Assembly (NCBI GenBank): GCA_002427805.1
Contig: DIZB01000013.1
Location: 1 to 54,868, forward strand
From: Candidatus Saccharibacteria bacterium UBA6039
GTDB taxonomy: Bacteria > Patescibacteriota > Saccharimonadia > Saccharimonadales > Saccharimonadaceae
DNA length: 54,868 bases
Direction of reading: 5' to 3'
Position 1 is the first letter of the stretch; every line of letters starts with the position of its first letter. This document shows positions 25,363 to 34,759 of the stretch, one piece after another. A model generated the notes under the pieces. That model worked only from the letters and a program-made list of their open reading frames with translations. It had not been told where the DNA came from and made no database searches. The position numbers were made by a program, and so were the translations under genes.

Positions 25363-25980
25363 CTATTTGTAAATGACAGCGAGCGAGTGCACGGTGCGTA
25401 CGGAGTAGCCGCTCTTTCGGCACCACTCATCAACTGCCCTCGCAGCTCCCGGCAGCGCATCGTTGGCATAATCGTCAACCACAATAACCGCGCCTGGTGC
25501 AAGCTTCGACTCAATGAGCGACAGAGATGATTTGATCGAATCGTAATAATCACCGTCGAGGAACGCGAACGCAATTGGCGTTGGTACATCGGCATCACTC
25601 AGTGCGTTAAACCAGCCTTTATGAATATGCGGCAAGGCAAGACGTGCCGTTTTAAACGCCTGGATAAACTGCTTTTTGGTCGCTAGTAGCCCCCCTTCCT
25701 TAAACTGCACGCCAAGTGGCGATTGATCTTGCGATGCTTTGGGCGGGAGGCCTTCGAATGAATCGTAGACATGGAATGCTCGGCCGTCACCAAAGTGATC
25801 GAGTACTCGGCGGATGTACAAACTAGTCGTACCAATGAAGCAACCAAATTCAACAACCGCACCCTCACGTGCGAGGCTTTTTTGCAACTCATCTAGAACA
25901 ACTGCCAGTTCACTAGCGTCGACTTGATCAGAAATAATGCCGTATTGTTGAATAAGTTGGCGGGAGTTAAGAGAAATCAT
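25363..25980 (-). CDS. SAM-dependent methyltransferase, TylF-like
   Basis: 205 aa. Motif I VVEFGCFIGTTSLYIRRVL, then AFHVYDSFEGLPPK, AFAFLDGDYYDSIKSSLSL and PGAVIVVDDYANDALPGAARAVDEW; the DG/DD acidic residues resemble the metal-dependent macrocin O-methyltransferase (TylF) group. That family modifies sugars or glycolipids, so a role in cell-surface glycans is possible. It follows ftsK by 20 bases. Confidence 0.82.
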   Translation of the reverse strand: MISLNSRQLIQQYGIISDQVDASELAVVLDELQKSLAREGAVVEFGCFIGTTSLYIRRVLDHFGDGRAFHVYDSFEGLPPKASQDQSPLGVQFKEGGLLATKKQFIQAFKTARLALPHIHKGWFNALSDADVPTPIAFAFLDGDYYDSIKSSLSLIESKLAPGAVIVVDDYANDALPGAARAVDEWCRKSGYSVRTVHSLAVIYK

Positions 25981-26000
25981 ATCCGTGCAACTAATGAGGA

Positions 26001-28235
26001 CTAACCCAAGTCTTCAGTCGTGTCGCCACTCAGTTCATCGAGGCCACTAATAAGCACTTCACGAGGGCGAGCACCATCGGCTGGGCCAATAATGCCTTGA
26101 TCTTCCATTGTCTCAATAAGGCGTGCTGCACGGGCGTAACCCACACGTAAACGACGCTGTAACAAGCTCGCGCTGGCCTTGCCGCTGTCTACAACCACAC
26201 GAAGGGCATCTTTATACATATCGTCGTCACTGCCGCTATCAAAGTCCATCACAACGCCGCCCTTGCCGTTCAGCTGAACAGGCTGTGCAACTACTTCGTT
26301 GTTGTACTGTGGCGGTGATTGCATCGTGAGGTGCAAAGTTACCTTCTGTACTTCTTCTTCAGTGACCCAAGCGCCCTGGATACGCTTTGGCTTGCTCATA
26401 CTAGGAGTCAGGAGCAACATATCTCCCTGGCCTAGGAGTTTCTCGGCACCAACTTGGTCGAGGATGGTACGGCTATCGATTTGTGAGGCAACCGTAAAGG
26501 CAATACGCGCAGGAATATTGGCCTTAATAAGACCAGTAATAACGTCGACGGATGGACGCTGCGTGGCAAGCACCAAGTGAATACCGACAGCACGTGCCTT
26601 TTGTGCAAGGCGTACGATCAGTGCCTCAACGTCGCGGGCGGCAACCATCATCAGGTCAGCGAGCTCATCGATCACAATCACGATGTATGGCATGGCGCCG
26701 TTCTCATGCTCTTGAACAGTACCGTCTTCGTCTTCTACGGCGATTTTAAGGCCACCGGTGCGTACTTTTTGGTTGTAGGTCGCAATGTCTTTCACGCGGT
26801 GCTCAGCAAGAAGCGTGTAGCGTCGTTGCATCTCGTTAACTGCCCACTTCAGGGCGCTAATTGTTTTGTCTGGCTCAGTAATAACGGGAGTCAAAAGATG
26901 TGGAATGTCTTGGTATGGCGCCATTTCAACCTGCTTCGGGTCTACCAAAATCAGCTTCATTTCACTTGGGCTGTTGTGATACAGCAGGCTCGTAAGCAGC
27001 GTATTGATCATCACTGACTTACCAGAACCAGTTTGACCAGCGATCAAAAGGTGTGGCATCTTGTTGAGCTCACCAATAACGGCATCACCAGCAATATCTT
27101 TACCAATCGCAAAGGCCAGCGGCTCGTGGCTTGATGTCCACTGTTTGCTGGTAAGAATAGCATGCAAACGTACGTCGGCCGCTTTGCGGTTTGGTACTTC
27201 AATACCCACCGCTTTTTGGCCAGGGATCGGTGCTTCAATACGCAGACTCTGCGCCGCGAGGTTCAATGCAATGTTGGTTTCAAGTGCAGCAATCTTTGAA
27301 AGCTTGACGCCACTTGGTGGACGAAGCGTGTACTGTGTGACCTTTGGTCCAATGTTGGCACCTTCCATCTCGACATCGATATTAAATTCACTCAATGTGT
27401 CTTTGATAATCTGGGCGTTTTGTTGCACGTCACCGGCATCGGCTGGAGATTGCTTCTTTTCAAGCAAATCAATACTTGGTGCTTCCCAGTTCGGGTCGCT
27501 CACGGTCACGAGTGCAGCTTGGTCTTCTGCGGCTTTATCCTGCTTAATGCTACTCTTGAGACTTGAAAGACGCGTTTGCTTAGCATCAAGTGTTGGTACG
27601 CCAGCATTAAGCTTGAAGTCGGCTGCAATAGTGGATGATTTTGGAACGTCGACAGCCGCAGCACCACGCATGACCTTCACATTCGCCTCTTGCTCGGCTT
27701 GTTCGCGGCGTGATAAGCCCCACAGCTTCTTGATGACAGTAAATGGTGAGACGCGGATGATGAACAGTACCGTAATAAGGATCAACAGAACGTAAATAAA
27801 GGCCGCAACACCACTGTTCACAAGAGACAGCGTGCCACTATTAATCATATCGCCTACAAAGCCACCAGTTGTCTTACCCTCTTTGTTTTGGAGCAAGCCA
27901 AATAGCCCTGCAAACCAAATGATAGACGTCACCGTCGCAAAGCGCATTGCAAACGGCAGGCGGTTATCTTCGGCGCGGAAGATCTCAACAGCGACATAGA
28001 TAAAGAGCAGCGGCACCACGTAGACAGCGTAGCCAATCGCGCTCAGTGTTGATTGGTAGAGCCAATCAAGAATCGGGCCACCAGCGCCGAACCACGCAAC
28101 AACGAATAACAGAGAGATAGCGACCAAAAAGACAGCACCAACCTGTGACCAGAAACCATCTGGCAAACTGTGTTGCGGTGCGACGACCTTAGCTGCTGCC
28201 CTTTTTTTACGTGTGCTCTTTTTTCTTTTTGCCAT
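26001..28235 (-). CDS. ftsK: DNA translocase FtsK/SpoIIIE
   Basis: 744-aa membrane-bound DNA pump for chromosome segregation at division. N-terminal Lys/Arg-rich tail, four hydrophobic segments (about residues 28-165), a short linker, then the RecA-like motor with Walker A GQTGSGKSVMINTLL near residue 400, LILVDPKQVEMAPYQDIPHLL, Walker B YIVIVIDELADLMM and the motif ATQRPSVDVITGLIKANIP. The C-terminal winged-helix gamma domain (SASLLQRRLRVGYARAARLIETMEDQG) that reads KOPS-like sites is present. A -10 box lies 11 bases before the ATG. Confidence 0.97.
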   Translation of the reverse strand: MAKRKKSTRKKRAAAKVVAPQHSLPDGFWSQVGAVFLVAISLLFVVAWFGAGGPILDWLYQSTLSAIGYAVYVVPLLFIYVAVEIFRAEDNRLPFAMRFATVTSIIWFAGLFGLLQNKEGKTTGGFVGDMINSGTLSLVNSGVAAFIYVLLILITVLFIIRVSPFTVIKKLWGLSRREQAEQEANVKVMRGAAAVDVPKSSTIAADFKLNAGVPTLDAKQTRLSSLKSSIKQDKAAEDQAALVTVSDPNWEAPSIDLLEKKQSPADAGDVQQNAQIIKDTLSEFNIDVEMEGANIGPKVTQYTLRPPSGVKLSKIAALETNIALNLAAQSLRIEAPIPGQKAVGIEVPNRKAADVRLHAILTSKQWTSSHEPLAFAIGKDIAGDAVIGELNKMPHLLIAGQTGSGKSVMINTLLTSLLYHNSPSEMKLILVDPKQVEMAPYQDIPHLLTPVITEPDKTISALKWAVNEMQRRYTLLAEHRVKDIATYNQKVRTGGLKIAVEDEDGTVQEHENGAMPYIVIVIDELADLMMVAARDVEALIVRLAQKARAVGIHLVLATQRPSVDVITGLIKANIPARIAFTVASQIDSRTILDQVGAEKLLGQGDMLLLTPSMSKPKRIQGAWVTEEEVQKVTLHLTMQSPPQYNNEVVAQPVQLNGKGGVVMDFDSGSDDDMYKDALRVVVDSGKASASLLQRRLRVGYARAARLIETMEDQGIIGPADGARPREVLISGLDELSGDTTEDLG

Positions 28236-28246
28236 AGTATTTCTCT

Positions 28247-28267
28247 ATTATAGGCGTTTACGACGCC
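28247..28267 (-). promoter_or_regulatory. ftsK -10 box with adjoining palindrome
   Basis: Minus-strand TATAAT at 28247-28252, directly preceded by the inverted repeat GGCGTCGTAAACGCC (28253-28267), which fills the spacer region. It could be an operator or a chance hairpin. No strong -35. Confidence 0.45.
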
Positions 28268-28330
28268 TTTTAATAGTTATATTATAGCAAAATTTACTAC
28301 ATTTTGCAAGAGGCTTATGTTTACGGCTGG

Positions 28331-28364
28331 AATAAAACTGAGCAAGGGTCGGACCCTTGCTCAG
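28331..28364 (-). terminator. Terminator after rnj
   Basis: Perfect long stem: CTGAGCAAGGG (28338-28348) with CCCTTGCTCAG (28354-28364), loop of five bases, followed on the minus strand by TTTTATT. Strong intrinsic terminator. Confidence 0.92.
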
Positions 28365-28412
28365 AGAAATTTCAGGTTACCCTACTCGGAGTAGAGTCTA
28401 GTGCTGGATTAA

Positions 28413-30578
28413 CTAGTAACCGCGGGTGTCGAGTTTGGCATGGGGGTCGTTGGCTTCTGTATCTGGCACAACTGGTTCAGGGAAGCTTGGCTTCTCTGCC
28501 GCCTGGTCAAGTACAAAGGTATTACCGGGTGTGCTTGATTCTTGGTCGCGAGGAGCGCGATTTTCGCGGGGCTCGTTGCCGCCACGTTGTGCGTTTGGCC
28601 CGCTACCACCTACTTCGTTGATCACAGGGATAACGATTGGCGTGCGACGAGTTTGGTCATACAGAATGTGAGTAATTTCGTCTTTGAGTTCTTTCTTGAT
28701 AATATCAAGATCAACACGCTTGCCCGAAAAGGCACGAGACACTTTTTGCTTCAAGTACTGACGAATTGAACCCATTAACTCTTCACTATCGCGCAGGTAA
28801 ATGAAGCCGCGGCTAATAATGTCTGGACTGGTAAGCAAGCGTCCGCTACCACGTTGAACGGTAAGGACAACCACGAACATACCTTCGGTTGCCATGTGGA
28901 TACGGTCTTTTAGGACCACTTCAGAGACAATCGCGCCGCTGTCGTCGTACATAATGCCACCAACAGGGATACGGCCAGCTTTTTTCGCACCTTCAGTTGT
29001 AATCTCGACAACGTCACCACTGTCACATACAAAGATGTTTTCTCGTGGGATACCACCTTCTTTTTCTGCAAGCTCAGCGTTGTGTACCAACATGTGGAAC
29101 TCACCGTGAATTGGCAGGTAGTAGGTTGGGTTAAGAGCCGTTACGAGCTTGACGTGGTCGTCGTAGTAACCGTGACCTGAAAGGTGAAGTGGGCCAATAC
29201 CAGTAAGATGAGTCTTACCGTTTTGGATAACGTCACTACCCTCTCGCATCAGGCCGTCAACTGTACGAGTAACGTACTTTTCGTTACCAGGAATTGGGTT
29301 TGAACTAAAGACAATAACATCAGAATTTTTGATCTTAATGAACTTGTGTGAACCACTGGCCATACGGTTAAGTACAGCGTTGAATTCACCCTGAGATCCA
29401 GTACACACAATTGTGACTTTACCGTCAGGAAGCTTAATAATGTCTTCCATTTTGACGACAACGTCTTTAGGAACCTTAATAACACCTGCGCGAAGCGCAA
29501 CTTCAAGGTTTTGGATCATACTGTAACCTGCAAAGGCAACCTTGCGGTCGTGCTTTTTGGCCTCGTCGAGGATTACCTGCATACGGTGAATCTGGCTAGA
29601 GAAACAGCTAAGAATAAGGCGGCTGTTTTGGTATTTCTCCATCACCTGGCCCATTGATTGCTGAATATCGAACTCACCGTGGGTGTGTGTACCGTCAGAT
29701 TCACAGTTGGTAGATTCGTTCATAAGAAGAAGGATACCTTCTTTAGTTGCAATCTCAGTCAGTCGAGCTAAGTCGAACTTTTTGCCGTCAACTGGGTTAT
29801 CTTCAAAACGCCAGTCACCTGTGTCGATAACGACACCAAGTGGCGTGCGAACAACAACTGCAGTTGCGTCTGGGATTGAGTGGTTAACACGAACAAGTTC
29901 GATACTAAAGCTATCACCAAGTTGAACGCGCTCGTGTGTTTCAGGATCAAGCACGTTGTATTCTGGCTCGTAACCACTGGTTGCTTCTTCCATGGTTCGT
30001 TGGAGCATACCGACGGTGAATTTACTTGCATAGACTGGTGCTGGAAGCTTGTCGGCGATGTGACGGAAGGCACCGATGTGGTCGAGGTGTCCGTGTGTAA
30101 AGACAATGCCACGGATCTTGTGCTTGTTCTCTTCAAGATAGCTAATGTCAGGAATAATATAGTTAATACCTGGATAGTCCGCACCTGGGAAGAGGAAGCC
30201 ACAGTCGATGACAATAATATCGTTATCGTATTCGATAGCCATCATGTTTTTGCCAATACCCATTTCACCAAGGCCACCAATAGGCATAATACGGAGTTTT
30301 GGACCGTTTGTGCGAGGCTGCTTTTTGAAGTCGGCTGGACTAAATTGTGTACCGTTATAGCCGTTAAAAACAGACTTGTTTACTGGTACGTTGATAATGT
30401 GTTGTGATGCTCGGACATTAACGTCTTCGCTAGTACGACGTTGTGCACGAAAAACTTCGCCTTTGCGGGTTTGAGTACCTGCAAGCACTGTGTTGTTTGA
30501 TTTTGGTCGCGGCTGGTTGTTAAATGGCCGTTTGCTAGGGTTGTCACCCTGGGGGGTTGAGATTCGTTGTGAACCCAT
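28413..30578 (-). CDS. rnj: Ribonuclease J
   Basis: 721-aa metallo-beta-lactamase/beta-CASP RNase that degrades and processes mRNA from either an internal cut or the 5' end. After a basic, disordered N-terminal extension of about 90 residues come RIMPIGGLGEMG, the zinc motif FTHGHLDHIGAF (HxHxDH), VVIDTGDWRFED, and the beta-CASP motifs VCTGSQGEFNAVLNRMA and LSGHGYYDD. The C-terminus has the RNase J tail domain and a further Glu/Pro-rich end (GGSGPNAQRGGNEPRENRAPRD). A good AGGAG precedes the ATG. Confidence 0.96.
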   Translation of the reverse strand: MGSQRISTPQGDNPSKRPFNNQPRPKSNNTVLAGTQTRKGEVFRAQRRTSEDVNVRASQHIINVPVNKSVFNGYNGTQFSPADFKKQPRTNGPKLRIMPIGGLGEMGIGKNMMAIEYDNDIIVIDCGFLFPGADYPGINYIIPDISYLEENKHKIRGIVFTHGHLDHIGAFRHIADKLPAPVYASKFTVGMLQRTMEEATSGYEPEYNVLDPETHERVQLGDSFSIELVRVNHSIPDATAVVVRTPLGVVIDTGDWRFEDNPVDGKKFDLARLTEIATKEGILLLMNESTNCESDGTHTHGEFDIQQSMGQVMEKYQNSRLILSCFSSQIHRMQVILDEAKKHDRKVAFAGYSMIQNLEVALRAGVIKVPKDVVVKMEDIIKLPDGKVTIVCTGSQGEFNAVLNRMASGSHKFIKIKNSDVIVFSSNPIPGNEKYVTRTVDGLMREGSDVIQNGKTHLTGIGPLHLSGHGYYDDHVKLVTALNPTYYLPIHGEFHMLVHNAELAEKEGGIPRENIFVCDSGDVVEITTEGAKKAGRIPVGGIMYDDSGAIVSEVVLKDRIHMATEGMFVVVLTVQRGSGRLLTSPDIISRGFIYLRDSEELMGSIRQYLKQKVSRAFSGKRVDLDIIKKELKDEITHILYDQTRRTPIVIPVINEVGGSGPNAQRGGNEPRENRAPRDQESSTPGNTFVLDQAAEKPSFPEPVVPDTEANDPHAKLDTRGY

Positions 30579-30687
30579 AAATTGTTATTTCTCCTTTTTT
30601 ATGTGAAATAAATTAATGATTTTCTTAAAAATAAATACGAGTCGAGGGTTGTTTCATTATGACGTTGCCCTCTTTATTAGTAGGTCC

Positions 30688-30716
30688 ATTATAGCAAATA
30701 AGGGGCGATATTGCAA
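30688..30716 (-). promoter_or_regulatory. rnj promoter
   Basis: Minus-strand TTGCAA (30711-30716), 17-base spacer, TATAAT (30688-30693). This gives a leader of about 100 bases to the rnj ATG at 30578, containing a GAGGG/CCCTC hairpin; one of the few long leaders in the window. Confidence 0.75.
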
Positions 30717-30717
30717 G

Positions 30718-31290
30718 TTACAGCGTGGCAATAACGGCCGGAACGGTCAAAAAGTCGTCGATGAGCGTTTGGCGCAGACCCCCGTTATAGAGTGCGGCAG
30801 CTGGGTGATAGAGCGGAATAATAACAATGTGATCGTCGCCAAACGGAATCCGCTTTGGCTGACCATGTACCTCACCTATTGAAAGTCCTGGCAAAAAATA
30901 TTCCATACTGTGACGGCCGAGCGTAATAACGACTTTCGGTTGAATAATTTCAAGTTGCTTTATTAAGTAGGGCCAAAACGCTTGCTTTTCATCCGGCGTT
31001 GGATCGCGGTTATTTGGCGGACGATACTTTACGATATTAGTAATATACACATCACTTCGTACCATACCGGCAGCCTCAAGCATGACGTTGAGGAACTTGC
31101 CGGCCGCGCCAATAAACGGGATCCCCTGCTCGTCTTCGTTTTTACCCGGCGCTTCGCCAATAAATACAATGTCGGCATCGAGATTGCCGTCACCCATGAC
31201 AAGTTGCGTCGCCTGCGCAGCAAGCTCGGGGCAAATATTTTTTGCTAAGATATCCACCCTTAGTCCATCAAGTTGCGCCTGCTTATTCAT
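30718..31290 (-). CDS. Uracil-DNA glycosylase, family 4/5-like, lacking iron-sulfur cysteines
   Basis: 190 aa. Motif A IGEAPGKNEDEQGIPFIGAAG, the conserved YITNIVKYRPPNNRDPTPDE, ITLGRHSM and the C-terminal motif IPLYHPAAALY place it in the type 4 uracil-DNA glycosylases that remove uracil from DNA. Family members carry a [4Fe-4S] cluster held by four Cys; here the KCRPP position is KYRPP (Tyr89) and the Cys of the following helix is replaced in AFWPYL. Only one Cys (C20) exists in the whole protein, so no cluster can form. Overlaps the MFS gene by eight bases. Confidence 0.88.
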   Translation of the reverse strand: MNKQAQLDGLRVDILAKNICPELAAQATQLVMGDGNLDADIVFIGEAPGKNEDEQGIPFIGAAGKFLNVMLEAAGMVRSDVYITNIVKYRPPNNRDPTPDEKQAFWPYLIKQLEIIQPKVVITLGRHSMEYFLPGLSIGEVHGQPKRIPFGDDHIVIIPLYHPAAALYNGGLRQTLIDDFLTVPAVIATL

Positions 31291-32488
31291 GTACTACTTC
31301 CCTGACAGAGGTGCGATGTTGTGAAACGATATAGACACTTACAAGCGCAAGGACAACAATGCCATCTATCAAATATGCCTGCCAGATAGATTGATGTTCA
31401 GCAACGACGCCGAATAAGAATATGAATGGCACGATCAATACGTTACCCGCGAAGTACACGGCTGATGTTACCGAAGCGCGTGTTCGACTCGTGGTTGCAT
31501 GTTGCAACTCTGTCGCGAGTGCATTCTCAATCATCGAGCTACCAACAAGAACAAAAGCCAAGAAGAAGAGTGCGTAATTATTAGCAAGTAAGGCGACCAT
31601 CGTAATAGACAGCCCCGTAACAAGAAGGAGCGTTCTTGGGTGGAAGGATCGCTTGATAGCGACATAATGACCGAATGCCAATAGAAACCCAGCAATTCCC
31701 CCAAAGATACCAACGATGACCGGGACTTTAAATAGCGTGATATAAATATATTGATTGAACTCATAAAGGGGTGTTTGGATAAAGAACATAATGACCATAC
31801 CAAACATCACCAGCTTCAGCCTTGGTGTTTGCCATACAACTCGAAAAGCCTGGACAAGCTGCACAAAATAGCCTGTCTTTATAATCTGCTCAGCAAGCTC
31901 ATCATCATGATGGATGCGTGGCTCATGTATGCGGTACAGAACAACTAATCCAAAAATAAGTGGAATAATTGATAGGAAATAGACGTTCCTAAAACCAAGC
32001 TTGTCCGCCAAAAAACCAGACACAAGAGAACTAATGGCGATCCCGACCATAAAAAATAAACTCGACCACGCAATCACCTTTTGATACTGTTTTTCACGCT
32101 TCTCTTCCTTAAGACTATCAAAAAGCATTGCCTCATATATGCCACCGTAACAAACACTAAAAAACGCCCATAAAGCTGTTCCAGCGAGGTATTCGATAAA
32201 AGAATGAGCACTACCTAGGACAATATTTGCCAAGATAAAACAGATGATGGCAACCACCAGCATATTCCGGCGTCCCCAGCGATCGGCTATAACACTGGCT
32301 GGTACATCAAGAAAAAGGGTCACGATGGTATAGAGGGTCACGATGGCTGCGATACCCGTCGGACCAATGTTTAATTGGTTGGTGAGGAAGATTTTTTCGA
32401 TTCCATACCAAAAGACAAAACCAACGAAAAAGTGAAGCGCGATAAGGCTACGTACCTGAGTTGCATAGGACTGTAACCATCCGCGCAT
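31283..32488 (-). CDS. Major facilitator superfamily transporter
   Basis: 401 aa with 12 predicted membrane segments in two halves and a central charged loop (EPRIHHDDELAEQI). The loop between helices 2 and 3 has ADRWGRRNMLV, the MFS signature (DRxGRR). Substrate unknown; overall pattern resembles sugar or drug efflux-like MFS. Between pnp (seven-base gap) and the glycosylase gene, hence part of the pnp operon. Confidence 0.88.
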   Translation of the reverse strand: MRGWLQSYATQVRSLIALHFFVGFVFWYGIEKIFLTNQLNIGPTGIAAIVTLYTIVTLFLDVPASVIADRWGRRNMLVVAIICFILANIVLGSAHSFIEYLAGTALWAFFSVCYGGIYEAMLFDSLKEEKREKQYQKVIAWSSLFFMVGIAISSLVSGFLADKLGFRNVYFLSIIPLIFGLVVLYRIHEPRIHHDDELAEQIIKTGYFVQLVQAFRVVWQTPRLKLVMFGMVIMFFIQTPLYEFNQYIYITLFKVPVIVGIFGGIAGFLLAFGHYVAIKRSFHPRTLLLVTGLSITMVALLANNYALFFLAFVLVGSSMIENALATELQHATTSRTRASVTSAVYFAGNVLIVPFIFLFGVVAEHQSIWQAYLIDGIVVLALVSVYIVSQHRTSVREVVHE

Positions 32489-32495
32489 ATAGTAC

Positions 32496-34610
32496 CTACT
32501 CTACGTTTTTAAGGCTAAGGCTCAATCGTCCACGATCATCGATACCGATGAGCTTGGCTTTGACGATTTGGCCTTCGTGAAGGATATCTTCAACGCGCTC
32601 AACACGTTCGTTAGCGAGTTCGCTAATGTGTACCATACCGTCGATACCTGGCATGATGTTGATGAAAGCACCAAAGTCTTTGATGCTCACAACCTTACCT
32701 TCGTAAATTGTGCCAACTTCTGGCTCTTCCGTAAGACCCTTAATCCAGTTCATTGCTTTTTCAATCGCCACGGTATCAACTGCAGCAATCGTAATCATAC
32801 CGTCGTCGTTGATGTCGATTTGTGCACCAGTTTCAGCAGTAATTTGCTTGATTGTCTCGCCACCCTTACCAATAACTGCGCCGATTTTATCCGGGTTGAT
32901 CATCAGCTTTTCAATACGTGGTGCATATGGACTAAGCTTTTCGCGAGGCGCTGAAAGTGTTTCAAGCATGTGCTTCAAAATAAAGGCACGTCCAGGTTTT
33001 GCAGCCGTCAGTGCTTGGCGCAAGATCTCAACAGGCAAACCGTGCACTTTCATATCCATCTGAATGGCCGTAATGCCCTTTTCTGTTCCAGTCACCTTGA
33101 AATCCATGTCACCGGCGAAATCTTCAGCATCAGCGATATCTGAAAGCACGTATGGCGTGTCACCATCAAGCATGAGGCCCATAGCGATACCAGAAACTGG
33201 CGCCTTTAGTGGCACACCAGCGTCCATAAGCGCAAGGATTGAGCTACAGGTTGCAGCCATTGAGGTTGAACCGTTTTGGCTCATGATTTCAGTCACGCTA
33301 CGAATTGCGTATGGGAAATCTTCAATTGAAGGTAGAACTGGCTCAACGGCACGCTCTGCAAGGTAGCCGTGACCAATTTCACGGCGTCCTGGACCAGACA
33401 AACGACGAACTTCACCAACTGTGTAGCCAGGTGCGTTGTAGTGGTGCATGTAGCGGCGCTCGTAATCGTTCTGCTCCATGGTATCAACCATTTGTGAATA
33501 ACTGAGTGGTGCTAAGGTAACAATATTTAGACCCTGCGTAATACCACGAGTAAAGATTGATGAACCGTGCGTACGAGGCAGTACCCCTACTTCGCTTGAA
33601 AGCTGACGAATTTCGTCGAGCGCACGACCATCTGGACGAAGTTTGTGCTCCACGATGCCCTTACGAACATCTTTATGAAGCGCCATAGAAAATGCTTCAT
33701 CATATTCGTCATGAAGTGCCATGTAATCTTCGGCAAACTTCTCGTTCATTGCCACGTGGAACTCATCGCGAAGTGTCGCGAGCAGCTCATTACGCTCTGG
33801 GTAGGGTAAACGGAGATCTTCACCAAGTTTGCCATCAAGCCATGCATCAACCGTTTTTTGAATCGCTTCGTCTGGGAGAATAAGCTCGTATGCGAGTGTT
33901 TTCACACCAACCTTTTCGGCAAGCTCACGTTGTGCGGCAATTGCGGGTTGATATGCGTCGTATGCCCACGCGAGTGCGTCGGCAACTAAATCTTCAGTGA
34001 CCTCATTGGCACCAGCTTCAACCATGGTGATGCCGCCTTCGATACCAGCGACCACGAGGTCAAGTGCGCTTTCTGCACGCTCCTGCGGGCTGGCAAACGC
34101 CTTAAACTCACCGTTTACGTGAGCGATGCGAAGCCCTGCAACAGGGCCATCAAATGGTGCACCACTGAGTGTTAATGCCGCAGAGGCTGCAATCATTGCA
34201 ACCATATCAGGCCTAAAGGTTGGGTCCATAGAAAGGACGGTTGCTACTGTCTGCACTTCTTGGCGGTAGCCTTTCGGAAAGAGTGGACGAATTGGACGGT
34301 CGATCAATCGGCCGATCAAAATCGCTTCGTCACTTGGACGACCTTCACGCTTTACAAAGCGGCTGCCACTAATTTTGCCGCTTGCATAAAACTTTTCTTC
34401 ATAGTCGATTGAAAGTGGAAAATAGTCCATGCCGCTAATCGCTTTTTTGCTCACCATAGCTGTACCAAGTACAACTGTTTCACCATATGTCACAAGGACG
34501 CTGGCGGTTGTTCGAAAGCCGACGCGGTTCACTTCGAGCGTCAGTGGCTTGCCTGCAAGCGTCGTCTCGACCTTGATAATATCTTTTCCATAAGGGTTAA
34601 TAACTGGCAT
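32496..34610 (-). CDS. pnp: Polynucleotide phosphorylase
   Basis: 704-aa 3'-5' exoribonuclease. Two RNase PH domains (first: SGKISGSRFVKREGRPSDEAIL and RPLFPKGYRQEVQ; second: FTRGITQGLNIVTLAPLS and GHGYLAERAVEPVLP with the catalytic segment SDIADAEDFAGDMDFKVTG), a helical linker, a KH domain (KIGAVIGKGGETIKQITAETG) and an S1 domain (GTIYEGKVVSIKDFGAFINI). Nothing is missing. AGGAGGC precedes the ATG. The leader can fold as described in the regulatory entry. Confidence 0.98.
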   Translation of the reverse strand: MPVINPYGKDIIKVETTLAGKPLTLEVNRVGFRTTASVLVTYGETVVLGTAMVSKKAISGMDYFPLSIDYEEKFYASGKISGSRFVKREGRPSDEAILIGRLIDRPIRPLFPKGYRQEVQTVATVLSMDPTFRPDMVAMIAASAALTLSGAPFDGPVAGLRIAHVNGEFKAFASPQERAESALDLVVAGIEGGITMVEAGANEVTEDLVADALAWAYDAYQPAIAAQRELAEKVGVKTLAYELILPDEAIQKTVDAWLDGKLGEDLRLPYPERNELLATLRDEFHVAMNEKFAEDYMALHDEYDEAFSMALHKDVRKGIVEHKLRPDGRALDEIRQLSSEVGVLPRTHGSSIFTRGITQGLNIVTLAPLSYSQMVDTMEQNDYERRYMHHYNAPGYTVGEVRRLSGPGRREIGHGYLAERAVEPVLPSIEDFPYAIRSVTEIMSQNGSTSMAATCSSILALMDAGVPLKAPVSGIAMGLMLDGDTPYVLSDIADAEDFAGDMDFKVTGTEKGITAIQMDMKVHGLPVEILRQALTAAKPGRAFILKHMLETLSAPREKLSPYAPRIEKLMINPDKIGAVIGKGGETIKQITAETGAQIDINDDGMITIAAVDTVAIEKAMNWIKGLTEEPEVGTIYEGKVVSIKDFGAFINIMPGIDGMVHISELANERVERVEDILHEGQIVKAKLIGIDDRGRLSLSLKNVE

Positions 34611-34723
34611 CTGTGCCTCCTTTGTTAGCCCAGACGTTCTTAAATAAGTAACGGGTGCAGAGGTTCTTATATAAGAATTCCTGTATCCACCACTTAAAAC
34701 AGTCTGGGGAGTTTCTTGTTTAC
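34611..34723 (-). promoter_or_regulatory. Structured pnp leader
   Basis: In the minus-strand leader CCCAGAC (34702-34708) can pair with GTCTGGG (34629-34635), closing a region with the perfect hairpin TTCTTATATAAGAA (34664-34677), just before the AGGAGG site. In E. coli the pnp leader is folded and used for autoregulation after RNase III cleavage; a similar role here is an analogy, not shown. Confidence 0.45.
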
Positions 34724-34729
34724 TTCTCT

Positions 34730-34759
34730 ATTATACTCGAGTGAGAGCGTTTTCTTGAA
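34730..34759 (-). promoter_or_regulatory. pnp promoter inside the end of thrC
   Basis: Minus-strand TATAAT (34730-34735) with TTCAAG (34754-34759) 18 bases upstream, overlapping the last codons of the threonine synthase gene. Predicted start near 34723. Confidence 0.55.

Noticed and set aside
27061..27795. Plus-strand 244-codon open frame within ftsK
   Set aside because: Antisense shadow of a clearly coding gene; no ribosome site and no family pattern.
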